A stretch of DNA of 64,000 bases, taken from NCBI GenBank assembly GCA_018806915.1, contig JAGKQI010000094.1, forward strand, positions 62,001-126,000. Reading direction: 5' to 3'. How positions within the stretch are numbered: the first letter of the stretch is position 1; every line of letters starts with the position of its first letter. Below the pieces are notes generated by a model that was not told the DNA's origin, did no database searches, and was given only the letters and a program-made list of their open reading frames with translations. This DNA is from Phytophthora colocasiae. Lineage: Eukaryota > Oomycota > Peronosporomycetes > Peronosporales > Peronosporaceae. Shown here piece after piece: positions 1-12,610 of this stretch. The position numbers and the translations under genes are program-made.

Positions 1-504
1 TTTTTGCCACTCCTACGATGCTCAAGGCTTCCAAGCTGTCGTGGCCGTCGCAGTGCCTTTGCAGGTGCTCACGGCTGTCCGGTGCCGCAGCTCACGTCTT
101 GGCAGCATCCTGGACACTGGTACAGTATCAAACATGTCGAGACAGACACCATGCTCCGATTGGTGTGGTGTGGTGTGGTGTGTCGGTGGGCAACGCGGTG
201 TCAAGTCGGGGGCATCAACCTATTGACCCTGTTTGACGCATTGACGCGCTGTAGGCATGTGTGTGATTGTTGTAGCGTCTGTGATGAGTGTGAGGATCTT
301 TCGCAAGGGCGTCTATCGACGGTGTTTTGTGGGTGCTTGTTTCGGGAGAAGGACGGACCATGGAGTCGCTGGGAGACCGTGCTGTGTATGAGCAGCGGGC
401 AGGCGATGTGTGTGACGTTGGTGAATGGGTGAGTCGTCGAATGTATGTAGTGCAAGCGGTTGTGCAATTTTGGTGAGAGGGATGTGTGTGTGGTTGTGGA
501 ACGT

Positions 505-577
505 GTCAGTGTCGTCTAGTAGTTAGGACGCGAGCTTCACACGCTCGAGATCGAGGGTTCGATCCCCTCCTCTGATA
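505..577 (+). tRNA. tRNA-Val(CAC)-like, array copy 1
   Basis: Cloverleaf read directly: 5-bp anticodon stem CGAGC/GCTCG around loop TTCACAC (anticodon CAC, U33 present), T stem GAGGG/CCCTC with a 7-nt loop, A73. The D loop has A in place of the first invariant G of G18-G19. A T5 run follows at 590-594. The acceptor stem has a G1-U72 wobble and a U6-U67 mismatch, as in all copies. Confidence 0.75.
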
Positions 578-1096
578 TCTTCTTTGCTCTTTTTGCCACT
601 CCTACGATGCTCAAGGCTTCCAAGCTGTCGTGGCCGTCGCAGTGCCTTTGCAGGTGCTCACGGCTGTCCGGTGCCGCAGCTCACGTCTTGGCAGCATCCT
701 GGACACTGGTACAGTATCAAACATGTCGAGACAGACACCATGCTCCGATTGGTGTGGTGTGGTGTGGTGTGGTGTGTCGGTGGGCAACGCGGTGTCAAGT
801 CGGGGGCATCAACCTATTGACCCCTGTTTGACGCATTGACGCGCTGTAGGCATGTGTGTGATTGTTGTATCGTATGTGTTTAGTGTGAGGATCTTTCGCA
901 GGGCGTCTATCGACGGTGTTTGTGGTGCTTGTTTCGGGAGAAGGACGGACCATGGAGTCGCTGGGAGACCGTGCTGTGTATGAGCAGCGGGCAGGCGATG
1001 TGTGTGACGTTGGTGAATGGGTGAGTCGTCGAATGTATGTAGTGCAAGCGGTTGTGCAATTTTGGTGAGAGGGATGTGTGTGTGGTTGTGGAACGT

Positions 1097-1169
1097 GTCA
1101 GTGTCGTCTATTAGTTAGGACGCGAGCTTCACACGCTCGAGATCGAGGGTTCGATCCCCTCCTCTGATA
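1097..1169 (+). tRNA. tRNA-Val(CAC)-like, array copy 2
   Basis: Anticodon and T arms are intact. The D loop is changed at two positions (TATTAGTTAG) and lacks the G18-G19 pair. T5 terminator follows. Confidence 0.7.
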
Positions 1170-1697
1170 TCTTCTTTGCTCTTTTTGCCACTCCTACGAT
1201 GCTCAAGGCTTCCAAGCTGTCGTGGCCGTCGCAGTGCCTTTGCAGGTGCTCACGGCTGTCCGGTGCCGCAGCTCACGTCTTGGCAGCATCCTGGACACTG
1301 GTACAGTATCAAACATGTCGAGACAGACACCATGCTCCGATTGGTGTGGTGTGGTGTGGTGTGGTGTGTCGGTGGGCAACGCGGTGTCAAGTCGGGGCAT
1401 CAACCTATTGACCCTGTTTGACGCATTGACGCGCTGTAGGCATGTGTGTGATTGTTGTAGCGTCTGTGATGAGTGTGAGGATCTTTCGCAAGGGCGTCTA
1501 TCGACGCTGCGGAGTGGTGTTTTGTGGGTGCTTGTTTCGGGAGAAGGACGGACCATGGAGTCGCTGGGAGACCGTGCTGTGTATGAGCAGCGGGCAGGCG
1601 ATGTGTGTGACGTTGGTGAATGGGTGAGTCGTCGAATGTATGTAGTGCAAGCGGTTGTGCAATTTTCGTGAGAGGGATGTGTGTGGTTGTGGAACGT

Positions 1698-1769
1698 GTC
1701 AGTGTCGTCTAGTGGTTGGGACGCGAGCTTCACACGCTCGAGATCGAGGTTCGATCCCCTCCTCTGATA
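1698..1769 (+). tRNA. tRNA-Val(CAC)-like, array copy 3 (variant)
   Basis: One G is missing from the 5' side of the T stem, and the D arm reads GGTTGGG in place of GGTTAGG, losing A21. Only T3 follows, so no usual Pol III terminator is close by. Confidence 0.6.
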
Positions 1770-2298
1770 TCTTCTTTGCTCTTTGCCACTCCTACGATGC
1801 TCAAGGCTTCCAAGCTGTCGTGGCCGTCGCAGTGCCTTTGCAGGTGCTCACGGCTGTCCGGTGCCGCAGCTCACGTCTTGGCAGCATCCTGGACACTGGT
1901 ACAGTATCAAACATGTCGAGACAGACACCATGCTCCGAGTGGTGTGGTGTGGTGGGGTGTGGTGTGTCGGTGGGCAACGCGGTGTCAAGTCGGGGGCATC
2001 AACCTATTGACCCTGTTTGACGCATTGACGCGCTGTAGGCATGTGTGTGATTGTTGTAGCGTCTGTGATGAGTGTGAGGATCTTTCGCAAGGGCGTCTAT
2101 CGACGCTGCGGAGTGGTGTTTTGTGGGTGCTTGTTTCGGGAGAAGGACGGACCATGGAGTCGCTGGGAGACCGTGCTGTGTATGAGCAGCGGGCAGGCGA
2201 TGTGTGTGACGTTGGTGAATGGGTGAGTCGTCGAATGTATGTAGTGCAAGCGGTTGTGCAATTTTGGTGAGAGGGATGTGTGTGTGGTTGTGGAACGT

Positions 2299-2368
2299 GT
2301 CAGTGTCGTCTAGTGGTTAGGACGCGAGCTTCACACGCTCGAGATCGAGGTTCGATCCTCCTCTGATA
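2299..2368 (+). tRNA. tRNA-Val(CAC)-like, array copy 4 (variant)
   Basis: The T arm is shortened on both sides (GAGG TTCGAT CCTC). The D arm is canonical. T5 follows. Confidence 0.6.
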
Positions 2369-2892
2369 TCTTCTTTGCTCTTTTTGCCACTCCTACGATG
2401 CTCAAGGCTTCCAAGCTGTCGTGGCCGTCGCAGTGCCTTTGCAGGTGCTCACGGCTGTCCGGTGCCGCAGCTCACGTCTTGGCAGCATCCTGGACACTGG
2501 TACAGTATCAAACATGTCGAGACAGACACCATGCTCCGATTGGTGTGGTGTGGTGTGGTGTGTCGGTGGGCAACGCGGTGTCAAGTCGGGGGCATCAACC
2601 TATTGACCCTGTTTGACGCATTGACGCGCTGTAGGCATGTGTGTGATTGTTGTAGCGTCTGTGATGAGTGTGAGGATCTTTCGCAAGGGCGTCTATCGAC
2701 GCTGCGGAGTGGTGTTTTGTGGGTGCTTGTTTCGGGAGAAGGACGGACCATGGAGTCGCTGGGAGACCGTGCTGTGTATGAGCAGCGGGCAGGCGATGTG
2801 TGTGACGTTGGTGAATGGGTGAGTCGTCGAATGTATGTAGTGCAAGCGGTTGTGCAATTTTGGTGAGAGGGATGTGTGTGGTTGTGGAACGT

Positions 2893-2964
2893 GTCAGTGT
2901 CGTCTAGTGGTTAGGACGCGAGCTTCACACGCTCGAGATCGAGGTTCGATCCCCTCCTCTGATA
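2893..2964 (+). tRNA. tRNA-Val(CAC)-like, array copy 5 (variant)
   Basis: One G is missing in the T stem. The D arm is canonical. Only T3 follows. Confidence 0.6.
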
Positions 2965-3491
2965 TCTTCTTTGCTCTTTGCCACTCCTACGATGCTCAAG
3001 GCTTCCAAGCTGTCGTGGCCGTCGCAGTGCCTTTGCAGGTGCTCACGGCTGTCCGGTGCCGCAGCTCACGTCTTGGCAGCATCCTGGACACTGGTACAGT
3101 ATCAAACATGTCGAGACAGACACCATGCTCCGATTGGTGTGGTGTGGTGTGGTGTGGTGTGTCGGTGGGCAACGCGGTGTCAAGTCGGGGCATCAACCTA
3201 TTGACCCTGTTTGACGCATTGACGCGCTGTAGGCATGTGTGTGATTGTTGTAGCGTCTGTGATGAGTGTGAGGATCTTTCGCAAGGCGTCTATCGACGCT
3301 GCGGAGTGGTGTTTTTGTGGGTGCTTGTTTCGGGAGAAGGACGGACCATGGAGTCGCTGGGAGACCGTGCTGTGTATGAGCAGCGGGCAGGCGATGTGTG
3401 TGACGTTGGTGAATGGGTGAGTCGTCAGAATGTATGTAGTGCAAGCGGTTGTGCAATTTTGGTGAGAGGGATGTGTGTGGTTGTGGAACGT

Positions 3492-3564
3492 GTCAGTGTC
3501 GTCTAGTGGTTAGGACGCGAGCTTCACACGCTCGAGATAGAGCGTTCGATCCCCTCCTCTGATA
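3492..3564 (+). tRNA. tRNA-Val(CAC)-like, array copy 6 (variant)
   Basis: Two substitutions: AGATA for AGATC in the variable loop and GAGCG for GAGGG in the T stem, which breaks one pair. T4 follows. Confidence 0.65.
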
Positions 3565-4091
3565 TCTTCTTTGCTCTTTTGCCACTCCTACGATGCTCAA
3601 GGCTTCCAAGCTGTCGTGGCCGTCGCAGTGCCTTTGCAGGTGCTCACGGCTGTCCGGTGCCGCAGCTCACGTCTTGGCAGCATCCTGGACACTGGTACAG
3701 TATCAAACATGTCGAGACAGACACCATGCTCCGATTGGTGTGGTGTGGTGTGGTGTGGTGTGTCGGTGGGCAACGCGGTGTCAAGTCAGGGCATCAACCT
3801 ATTGACCCTGTTTGACGCATTGACGCGCTGTAGGCATGTGTGTGATTGTTGTAGCGTCTGTGATGAGTGTGAGGATCTTTCGCAAGGGCGTCTATCGACG
3901 CTGCGGAGTGGTGTTTTGTGGGTGCTTGTTTCGGGAGAAGGACGGACCATGGAGTCGCTGGGAGACCGTGCTGTGTATGAGCAGCGGGCAGGCGATGTGT
4001 GTGACGTTGGTGAATGGGTGAGTCGTCGAATGTATGTAGTGCAAGCGGTTGTGCAATTTTGGTGAGAGGGATGTGTGTGGTTGTGGAACGT

Positions 4092-4164
4092 GTCAGTGTC
4101 GTCTAGTGGTTAGGACGCGAGCTTCACACGCTCGAGATCGAGGGTTCGATCCCCTCCTCTGATA
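4092..4164 (+). tRNA. tRNA-Val(CAC), array copy 7 (consensus)
   Basis: D arm GTCTAGTGGTTAGGAC, anticodon arm and T arm all match the array consensus. The downstream run is CTCTCTTT, so no T4 terminator is close by. Confidence 0.8.
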
Positions 4165-4695
4165 TCTTCTTTGCTCTCTTTGCCACTCCTACGATGCTCA
4201 AGGCTTCCAAGCTGTCGTGGCCGTCGCAGTGCCTTTGCAGGTGCTCACGGCTGTCCGGTGCCGCAGCTCACGTCTTGGCAGCATCCTGGACACTGGTACA
4301 GTATCAAACATGTCGAGACAGACACCATGCTCCGATTGGTGTGGTGTGGTGTGGTGTGGTGTGTCGGTGGGCAACGCGGTGTCAAGTCAGGGGGCATCAA
4401 CCTTTTGACCCTGTTTGACGAATTGACGCGCTTTAGGCATGTGTGTGATTGTTGTAGCGTCTGTGATGAGTGTGAGGATCTTTCGCAAGGGCGTCTATCG
4501 ACGCTGCGGAGTGTGTTTGTGGGTGCTTGTTTCGGGAGAAGGACGGACCATGGAGTCGCTGGGGAGACCGTGCTGTGTATGAGCAGCGGGCAGGCGATGT
4601 GTGTGACGTTGGTGAATGGGTGAGTCGTCGAATGTATGTAGTGCAAGCGGTTGTGCAATTTTGGTGAGAGGGATGTGTGTGTGGTTGTGGAACGT

Positions 4696-4768
4696 GTCAG
4701 TGTCGTCTAGTGGTTAGGACGCGAGCTTCACACGCTCGAGATCGAGGGTTCGATCCCCTCCTCTGATA
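4696..4768 (+). tRNA. tRNA-Val(CAC), array copy 8 (consensus)
   Basis: Consensus cloverleaf with a T5 run downstream. Confidence 0.82.
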
Positions 4769-5287
4769 TCTTCTTTGCTCTTTTTGCCACTCCTACGATG
4801 CTCAAGGCTTCCAAGCTGTCGTGGCCGTCGCAGTGCCTTTGCAGGTGCTCACGGCTGTCCGGTGCCGCAGCTCACGTCTTGGCAGCATCCTGGACACTGG
4901 TACAGTATCAAACATGTCGAGACAGACACCATGCTCCGATTGGTGTGGTGTGGTGTGGTGTGGTGTGTCGGTGGGCAACGCGGTGTCAAGTCGGGGGCAT
5001 CAACCTATTGACCCTGTTTGACGCATTGACGCGCTGTAGGCATGTGTGTGATTGTTGTAGCGTCTGTGATGAGTGTGAGGATCTTTCGCAAGGGCGTCTA
5101 TCGACGGTGTTTTGTGGGTGCTTGTTTCGGGAGAAGGACGGACCATGGAGTCGCTGGGAGACCGTGCTGTGTATGAGCAGCGGGCAGGCGATGTGTGTGA
5201 CGTTGGTGAATGGGTGAGTCGTCGAATGTATGTAGTGCAAGCGGTTGTGCAATTTTGGTGAGAGGGATGTGTGTGGTTGTGGAACGT

Positions 5288-5360
5288 GTCAGTGTCGTCT
5301 AGTGGTTAGGACGCGAGCTTCACACGCTCGAGATCGAGGGTTCGATCCCCTCCTCTGATA
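5288..5360 (+). tRNA. tRNA-Val(CAC), array copy 9 (consensus)
   Basis: Consensus cloverleaf with T5 downstream. The unit carries the 10-nt deletion upstream. Confidence 0.82.
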
Positions 5361-5891
5361 TCTTCTTTGCTCTTTTTGCCACTCCTACGATGCTCAAGGC
5401 TTCCAAGCTGTCGTGGCCGTCGCAGTGCCTTTGCAGGTGCTCACGGCTGTCCGGTGCCGCAGCTCACGTCTTGGCAGCATCCTGGACACTGGTACAGTAT
5501 CAAACATGTCGAGACAGACACCATGCTCCGATTGGTGTGGTGTGGTGTGGTGTGGTGTGTCGGTGGGCAACGCGGTGTCAAGTCGGGGGCATCAACCTAT
5601 TGACCCTGTTTGACGCATTGACGCGCTGTAGGCATGTGTGTGATTGTTGTAGCGTCTGTGATGAGTGTGAGGATCTTTCGCAAGGGCGTCTATCGACGCT
5701 GCGGAGTGGTGTTTTGTGGGTGCTTGTTTCGGGAGAAGGACGGACCATGGAGTCGCTGGGGAGACCGTGCTGTGTATGAGCAGCGGGCAGGCGATGTGTG
5801 TGACGTTGGTGAATGGGTGAGTCGTCGAATGTATGTAGTGCAAGCGGTTGTGCAATTTTGGTGAGAGGATGTGTGTGTGGTTGTGGAACGT

Positions 5892-5963
5892 GTCAGTGTC
5901 GTCTAGTGGTTAGGACGCGAGCTTCACACGCTCGAGATCGAGGTTCTGATCCCTCCTCTGATA
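5892..5963 (+). tRNA. tRNA-Val(CAC)-like, array copy 10 (variant)
   Basis: The T arm reads GAGGTTCTGATCCCTC: one G and one C are lost and a T is inserted in the loop. T4 follows. Confidence 0.6.
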
Positions 5964-6499
5964 TCTTCTTTGCTCTTTTGCCACTCCTACGATGCTCAAG
6001 GCTTCCAAGCTGTCGTGGCCGTCGCAGTGCCTTTGCAGGTGCTCACGGCTGTCCGGTGCCGCAGCTCACGTCTTGGCAGCATCCTGGACACTGGTACAGT
6101 ATCAAACATGTCGAGACAGACACCATGCTCCGATTGCGTGGTGTGGTGTGGTGTGGTGTGGTGTGGTGTGTCGGTGGGCAACGCGGTGTCAAGTCGGGGG
6201 CATCAACCTATTGACCCTGTTTGACGCATTGACGCGCTGTAGGCATGTGTGTGATTGTTGTAGCGTCTGTGATGAGTGTGAGGATCTTTCGCAAGGGCGT
6301 CTATCGACGCTGCGGAGTGGTGTTTTGTGGGTGCTTGTTTCGGGAGAAGGACGGACCATGGAGTCGCTGGGAGACCGTGCTGTGTATGAGCAGCGGGCAG
6401 GCGATGTGTGTGACGTTGGTGAATGGGTGAGTCGTCGAATGTATGTAGTGCAAGCGGTTGTGCAATTTTGGTGAGAGGATGTGTGTGGTTGTGGAACGT

Positions 6500-6572
6500 G
6501 TCAGTGTCGTCTAGTGGATTTAGGACGCGAGCTTCACACGCTCGAGATCGAGGGTTCGATCCTCCTCTGATA
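6500..6572 (+). tRNA. tRNA-Val(CAC)-like, array copy 11 (variant)
   Basis: The D loop is enlarged by two bases (GGATTTAGG), and two C's are missing from the 3' T stem. T4 follows. Confidence 0.55.
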
Positions 6573-7097
6573 TCTTCTTTGCTCTTTTGCCACTCCTACG
6601 ATGCTCAAGGCTTCCAAGCTGTCGTGGCCGTCGCAGTGCCTTTGCAGGTGCTCACGGCTGTCCGGTGCCGCAGCTCACGTCTTGGCAGCATCCTGGACAC
6701 TGGTACAGTATCAAACATGTCGAGACAGACACCATGCTCCGATTGGTGTGGTGTGGTGTGGTGTGTCGGTGGGCAACGCGGTGTCAAGTCAGGGCATCAA
6801 CCTATTGACCCTGTTTGACGCATTGACGCGCTGTAGGCATGTGTGTGATTGTTGTAGCGTCTGTGATGAGTGTGAGGATCTTTCGCAAGGGCGTCTATCG
6901 ACGCTGCGGAGTGGTGTTTTGTGGGTGCTTGTTTCGGGAGAAGGACGGACCATGGAGTCGCTGGGGAGACCGTGCTGTGTATGAGCAGCGGGCAGGCGAT
7001 GTGTGTGACGTTGGTGAATGGGTGAGTCGTCGAATGTATGTAGTGCAAGCGGTTGTGCAATTTTGGTGAGAGGGATGTGTGTGTGGTTGTGGAACGT

Positions 7098-7170
7098 GTC
7101 AGTGTCGTCTAGTGGTTAGGACGCGAGCTTCACACGCTCGAGATCGAGGGTTCGATCCCCTCCTCTGATA
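7098..7170 (+). tRNA. tRNA-Val(CAC), array copy 12 (consensus)
   Basis: Consensus cloverleaf with T4 downstream. Confidence 0.82.
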
Positions 7171-7699
7171 TCTTCTTTGCTCTTTTGCCACTCCTACGAT
7201 GCTCAAGGCTTCAAGCTGTCGTGGCCGTCGCAGTGCCTTTGCAGGTGCTCACGGCTGTCCGGTGCCGCAGCTCACGTCTTGGCAGCATCCTGGACACTGG
7301 TACAGTATCAAACATGTCGAGACAGACACCATGCTCCGATTGGTGTGGTGTGGTGTGGTAGTGTGGTGTGTCGGTGGGCAACGCGGTGTCAAGTCAGGGC
7401 ATCAACCTATTGACCCTGTTTGACGCATTGACGCGCTGTAGGCATGTGTGTGATTGTTGTAGCGTCTGTGATGAGTGTGAGGATCTTTCGCAAGGGCGTC
7501 TATCGACGCTGCGGAGTGGTGTTTTGTGGGTGCTTGTTTCGGGAGAAGGACGGACCATGGAGTCGCTGGGAGACCGTGCTGTGTATGAGCAGCGGGCAGG
7601 CGATGTGTGTGACGTTGGTGAATGGGTGAGTCGTCGAATGTATGTAGTGCAAGCGGTTGTGCAATTTTGGTGAGAGGGATGTGTGTGGTTGTGGAACGT

Positions 7700-7772
7700 G
7701 TCAGTGTCGTCTAGTGGTTAGGACGCGAGCTTCACACGCTCGAGATCGAGGGTTCGATCCCCTCCTCTGATA
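7700..7772 (+). tRNA. tRNA-Val(CAC), array copy 13 (consensus)
   Basis: Consensus cloverleaf with T5 downstream. Confidence 0.82.
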
Positions 7773-8303
7773 TCTTCTTTGCTCTTTTTGCCACTCCTAC
7801 GATGCTCAAGGCTTCCAAGCTGTCGTGGCCGTCGCAGTGCCTTTGCAGGTGCTCACGGCTGTCCGGTGCCGCAGCTCACGTCTTGGCAGCATCCTGGACA
7901 CTGGTACAGTATCAAACATGTCGAGACAGACACCATGCTCCGATTGGTGTGGTGTGGTGTGGTGTGGTGTGTCGGTGGGCAACGCGGTGTCAAGTCGGGG
8001 GCATCAACCTATTGACCCTGTTTGACGCATTGACGCGCTGTAGGCATGTGTGTGATTGTTGTAGCGTCTGTGATGAGTGTGAGGATCTTTCGCAAGGGCG
8101 TCTATCGACGCTGCGGAGTGGTGTTTTGTGGGTGCTTGTTTCGGGAGAAGGACGGACCATGGAGTCGCTAAGAGACCGTGCTGTGTATGAGCAGCGGGCA
8201 GGTGATGTGTGTGACGTTGGTGAATGGGTGAGTCGTCGAATGTATGTAGTGCAAGCGGTTGTGCAATTTTGGTGAGAGGGATGTGTGTGTGGTTGTGGAA
8301 CGT

Positions 8304-8376
8304 GTCAGTGTCGTCTAGTGGTTAGGACGCGAGCTTCACACGCTCGAGATCGAGGGTTCGATCCCCTCCTCTGATA
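8304..8376 (+). tRNA. tRNA-Val(CAC), array copy 14 (consensus)
   Basis: Consensus cloverleaf. The downstream run is CTCTCTTT (T3 only). Confidence 0.8.
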
Positions 8377-8905
8377 TCTTCTTTGCTCTCTTTGCCACTC
8401 CTACGATGCTCAAGGCTTCCAAGCTGTCGTGGCCGTCGCAGTGCCTTTGCAGGTGCTCACGGCTGTCCGGTGCCGCAGCTCACGTCTTGGCAGCATCCTG
8501 GACACTGGTACAGTATCAAACATGTCGAGACAGACACCATGCTCCGATTGGTGTGGTGTGGTGTGGTGTGGTGTGTCGGTGGGCAACGCGGTGTCAAGTC
8601 GGGGGCATCAACCTATTGACCCTGTTTGACGCATTGACGCGCTGTAGGCATGTGTGTGATTGTTGTAGCGTCTGTGATGAGTGTGAGGATCTTTCGCAAG
8701 GGCGTCTATCGACGCTGCGGAGTGGTGTTTTGTGGGTGCTTGTTTCGGGAGAAGGACGGACCATGGAGTCGCTGGGAGACCGTGCTGTGTATGAGCAGCG
8801 GGCAGGCGATGTGTGTGACGTTGGTGAATGGGTGAGTCGTCGAATGTATGTAGTGCAAGCGGTTGTGCAATTTGGTGAGAGGATGTGTGTGTGGTTGTGG
8901 AACGT

Positions 8906-8977
8906 GTCAGTGTCGTCTAGTGGTTAGGACGCGAGCTTCACACGCTCGAGATCGAGGGTTCGATCCCTCCTCTGATA
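8906..8977 (+). tRNA. tRNA-Val(CAC)-like, array copy 15 (variant)
   Basis: One C is missing at the T loop/T stem junction (TTCGATCCCTC). T4 follows. Confidence 0.65.
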
Positions 8978-9504
8978 TCTTCTTTGCTCTTTTGCCACTC
9001 CTACGATGCTCAAGGCTTCCAAGCTGTCGTGGCCGTCGCAGTGCCTTTGCAGGTGCTCACGGCTGTCCGGTGCCGCAGCTCACGTCTTGGCAGCATCCTG
9101 GACACTGGTACAGTATCAAACATGTCGAGACAGACACCATGCTCCGATTGGTGTGGTGTGGTGTGGTGTGGTGTGTCGGTGGGCAACGCGGTGTCAAGTC
9201 GGGGCATCAACCTATTGACCCTGTTTGACGCATTGACGCGCTGTAGGCATGTGTGTGATTGTTGTAGCGTCTGTGATGAGTGTGAGGATCTTTCGCAAGG
9301 GCGTCTATCGACGCTGCGGAGTGGTGTTTTGTGGGTGCTTGTTTCGGGAGAAGGACGGACCATGGAGTCGCTGGGAGACCGTGCTGTGTATGAGCAGCGG
9401 GCAGGTGATGTGTGTGACGTTGGTGAATGGGTGAGTCGTCGAATGTATGTAGTGCAAGCGGTTGTGCAATTTTGGTGAGAGGGATGTGTGTGGTTGTGGA
9501 ACGT

Positions 9505-9577
9505 GTCAGTGTCGTCTAGTGGTTAGGACGCGAGCTTCACACGCTCGAGATCGAGGGTTCGATCCCCTCCTCTGATA
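9505..9577 (+). tRNA. tRNA-Val(CAC), array copy 16 (consensus)
   Basis: Consensus cloverleaf. The downstream run is CTCTCTTT (T3 only). The next unit carries an expanded (GGTGT)n tract with one GGGGT variant. Confidence 0.8.
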
Positions 9578-10128
9578 TCTTCTTTGCTCTCTTTGCCACT
9601 CCTACGATGCTCAAGGCTTCCAAGCTGTCGTGGCCGTCGCAGTGCCTTTGCAGGTGCTCACGGCTGTCCGGTGCCGCAGCTCACGTCTTGGCAGCATCCT
9701 GGACACTGGTACAGTATCAAACATGTCGAGACAGACACCATGCTCCGATTGGTGTGGTGTGGGGTGGTGTGGTGTGGTGTGGTGTGGTGTGGTGTGTCGG
9801 TGGGCAACGCGGTGTCAAGTCGGGGGCATCAACCTATTGACCCTGTTTGACGCATTGACGCGCTGTAGGCATGTGTGTGATTGTTGTAGCGTCTGTGATG
9901 AGTGTGAGGATCTTTCGCAAGGGCGTCTATCGACGCTGCGGAGTGGTGTTTTGTGGGTGCTTGTTTCGGGAGAAGGACGGACCATGGAGTCGCTGGGAGA
10001 CCGTGCTGTGTATGAGCAGCGGGCAGGCGATGTGTGTGACGTTGGTGAATGGGTGAGTCGTCGAATGTATGTAGTGCAAGCGGTTGTGCAATTTTGGTGA
10101 GAGGGATGTGTGTGTGGTTGTGGAACGT

Positions 10129-10199
10129 GTCAGTGTCGTCTAGTGGTTAGGACGCGAGCTTCACACGCTCGAGATCGAGGGTTCGATCCTCCTCTGATA
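10129..10199 (+). tRNA. tRNA-Val(CAC)-like, array copy 17 (variant)
   Basis: Two C's are missing from the 3' T stem. The D and anticodon arms are canonical. T4 follows. Confidence 0.6.
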
Positions 10200-10729
10200 T
10201 CTTCTTTGCTCTTTTGCCACTCCTACGATGCTCAAGGCTTCCAAGCTGTCGTGGCCGTCGCAGTGCCTTTGCAGGTGCTCACGGCTGTCCGGTGCCGCAG
10301 CTCACGTCTTGGCAGCATCCTGGACACTGGTACAGTATCAAACATGTCGAGACAGACACCATGCTCCGATTGGTGTGGTGTGGTGTGGTGTGGTGTGTCG
10401 GTGGGCAACGCGGTGTCAAGTCGGGGGCATCAACCTATTGACCCTGTTTGACGCATTGACGCGCTGTAGGCATGTGTGTGATTGTTGTAGCGTCTGTGAT
10501 GAGTGTGAGGATCTTTCGCAAGGGCGTCTATCGACGCTGCGGAGTGGTGTTTTGTGGGTGCTTGTTTCGGGAGAAGGACGGACCATGGAGTCGCTGGGAG
10601 ACCGTGCTGTGTATGAGCAGCGGGCAGGCGATGTGTGTGACGTTGGTGAATGGGTGAGTCGTCGAATGTATGTAGTGCAAGCGGTTGTGCAATTTTGGTG
10701 AGAGGGATGTGTGTGTGGTTGTGGAACGT

Positions 10730-10802
10730 GTCAGTGTCGTCTAGTGGTTAGGACGCGAGCTTCACACGCTCGAGATCGAGGGTTCGATCCCCTCCTCTGA
10801 TA
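10730..10802 (+). tRNA. tRNA-Val(CAC), array copy 18 (consensus)
   Basis: Consensus cloverleaf with T5 downstream. Confidence 0.82.
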
Positions 10803-11332
10803 TCTTCTTTGCTCTTTTTGCCACTCCTACGATGCTCAAGGCTTCCAAGCTGTCGTGGCCGTCGCAGTGCCTTTGCAGGTGCTCACGGCTGTCCGGTGCC
10901 GCAGCTCACGTCTTGGCAGCATCCTGGACACTGGTACAGTATCAAACATGTCGAGACAGACACCATGCTCCGATTGGTGTGGTGTGGTGTGGTGTGGTGT
11001 GTCGGTGGGCAACGCGGTGTCAAGTCAGGGCATCAACCTATTGACCCTGTTTGACGCATTGACGCGCTGTAGGCATGTGTGTGATTGTTGTAGCGTCTGT
11101 GATGAGTGTGAGGATCTTTCGCAAGGGCGTCTATCGACGCTGCGGAGTGGTGTTTTGTGGGTGCTTGTTTCGGGAGAAGGACGGACCATGGAGTCGCTGG
11201 GAGACCGTGCTGTGTATGAGCAGCGGGCAGGCGATGTGTGTGACGTTGGTGAATGGGTGAGTCGTCGAATGTATGTAGTGCAAGCGGTTGTGCAATTTTG
11301 GTGAGAGGGATGTGTGTGTGGTTGTGGAACGT

Positions 11333-11405
11333 GTCAGTGTCGTCTAGTGGTTAGGACGCGAGCTTCACACGCTCGAGATCGAGGGTTCGATCCCCTCCTC
11401 TGATA
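11333..11405 (+). tRNA. tRNA-Val(CAC), array copy 19 (consensus)
   Basis: Consensus cloverleaf with T5 downstream. Confidence 0.82.
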
Positions 11406-11936
11406 TCTTCTTTGCTCTTTTTGCCACTCCTACGATGCTCAAGGCTTCCAAGCTGTCGTGGCCGTCGCAGTGCCTTTGCAGGTGCTCACGGCTGTCCGGT
11501 GCCGCAGCTCACGTCTTGGCAGCATCCTGGACACTGGTACAGTATCAAACATGTCAGAGACAGACACCATGCTCCGATTGGTGTGGTGTGGTGTGGTGTG
11601 GTGTGTCGGTGGGCAACGCGGTGTCAAGTCGGGGCATCAACCTATTGACCCTGTTTGACGCATTGACGCGCTGTAGGCATGTGTGTGATTGTTGTAGCGT
11701 CTGTGATGAGTGTGAGGATCTTTTCGCAGGGCGTCTATCGACGCTGCGGAGTGGTGTTTTGTGGGTGCTTGTTTCGGGAGAAGGACGGACCATGGAGTCG
11801 CTGGGAGACCGTGCTGTGTATGAGCAGCGGGCAGGCGATGTGTGTGACGTTGGTGAATGGGTGAGTCGTCGAATGTATGTAGTGCAAGCGGTTGTGCAAT
11901 TTTGGTGAGAGGGATGTGTGTGTGGTTGTGGAACGT

Positions 11937-12009
11937 GTCAGTGTCGTCTAGTGGATTTAGGACGCGAGCTTCACACGCTCGAGATCGAGGTTCGATCCCT
12001 CCTCTGATA
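11937..12009 (+). tRNA. tRNA-Val(CAC)-like, array copy 20 (variant)
   Basis: It shares the GGATTTAGG D-loop insertion with copy 11 and lacks one G and one C in the T arm. T4 follows. Confidence 0.55.
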
Positions 12010-12537
12010 TCTTCTTTGCTCTTTTGCCACTCCTACGATGCTCAAGGCTTCCAAGCTGTCGTGGCCGTCGCAGTGCCTTTGCAGGTGCTCACGGCTGTCC
12101 GGTGCCGCAGCTCACGTCTTGGCAGCATCCTGGACACTGGTACAGTATCAAACATGTCGAGACAGACACCATGCTCCGATTGGTGTGGTGTGGTGTGGTG
12201 TGGTGTGTCGGTGGGCAACGCGGTGTCAAGTCAGGGCATCAACCTATTGACCCTGTTTGACGCATTGACGCGCTGTAGGCATGTGTGATTGTTGTAGCGT
12301 CTGTGATGAGTGTGAGGATCTTTCGCAAAGGGCGTCTATCGACGCTGCGGAGTGGTGTTTTGTGGGTGCTTGTTTCGGGAGAAGGACGGACCATGGAGTC
12401 GCTGGGAGACCGTGCTGTGTATGAGCAGCGGGCAGGCGATGTGTGTGACGTTGGTGAATGGGTGAGTCGTCGAATGTATGTAGTGCAAGCGGTTGTGCAA
12501 TTTTGGTGAGAGGGATGTGTGTGTGGTTGTGGAACGT

Positions 12538-12610
12538 GTCAGTGTCGTCTAGTGGTTAGGACGCGAGCTTCACACGCTCGAGATCGAGGGTTCGATCCCC
12601 TCCTCTGATA
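12538..12610 (+). tRNA. tRNA-Val(CAC), array copy 21 (consensus)
   Basis: Consensus cloverleaf. The downstream run is CTCTCTTT (T3 only). Confidence 0.8.
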
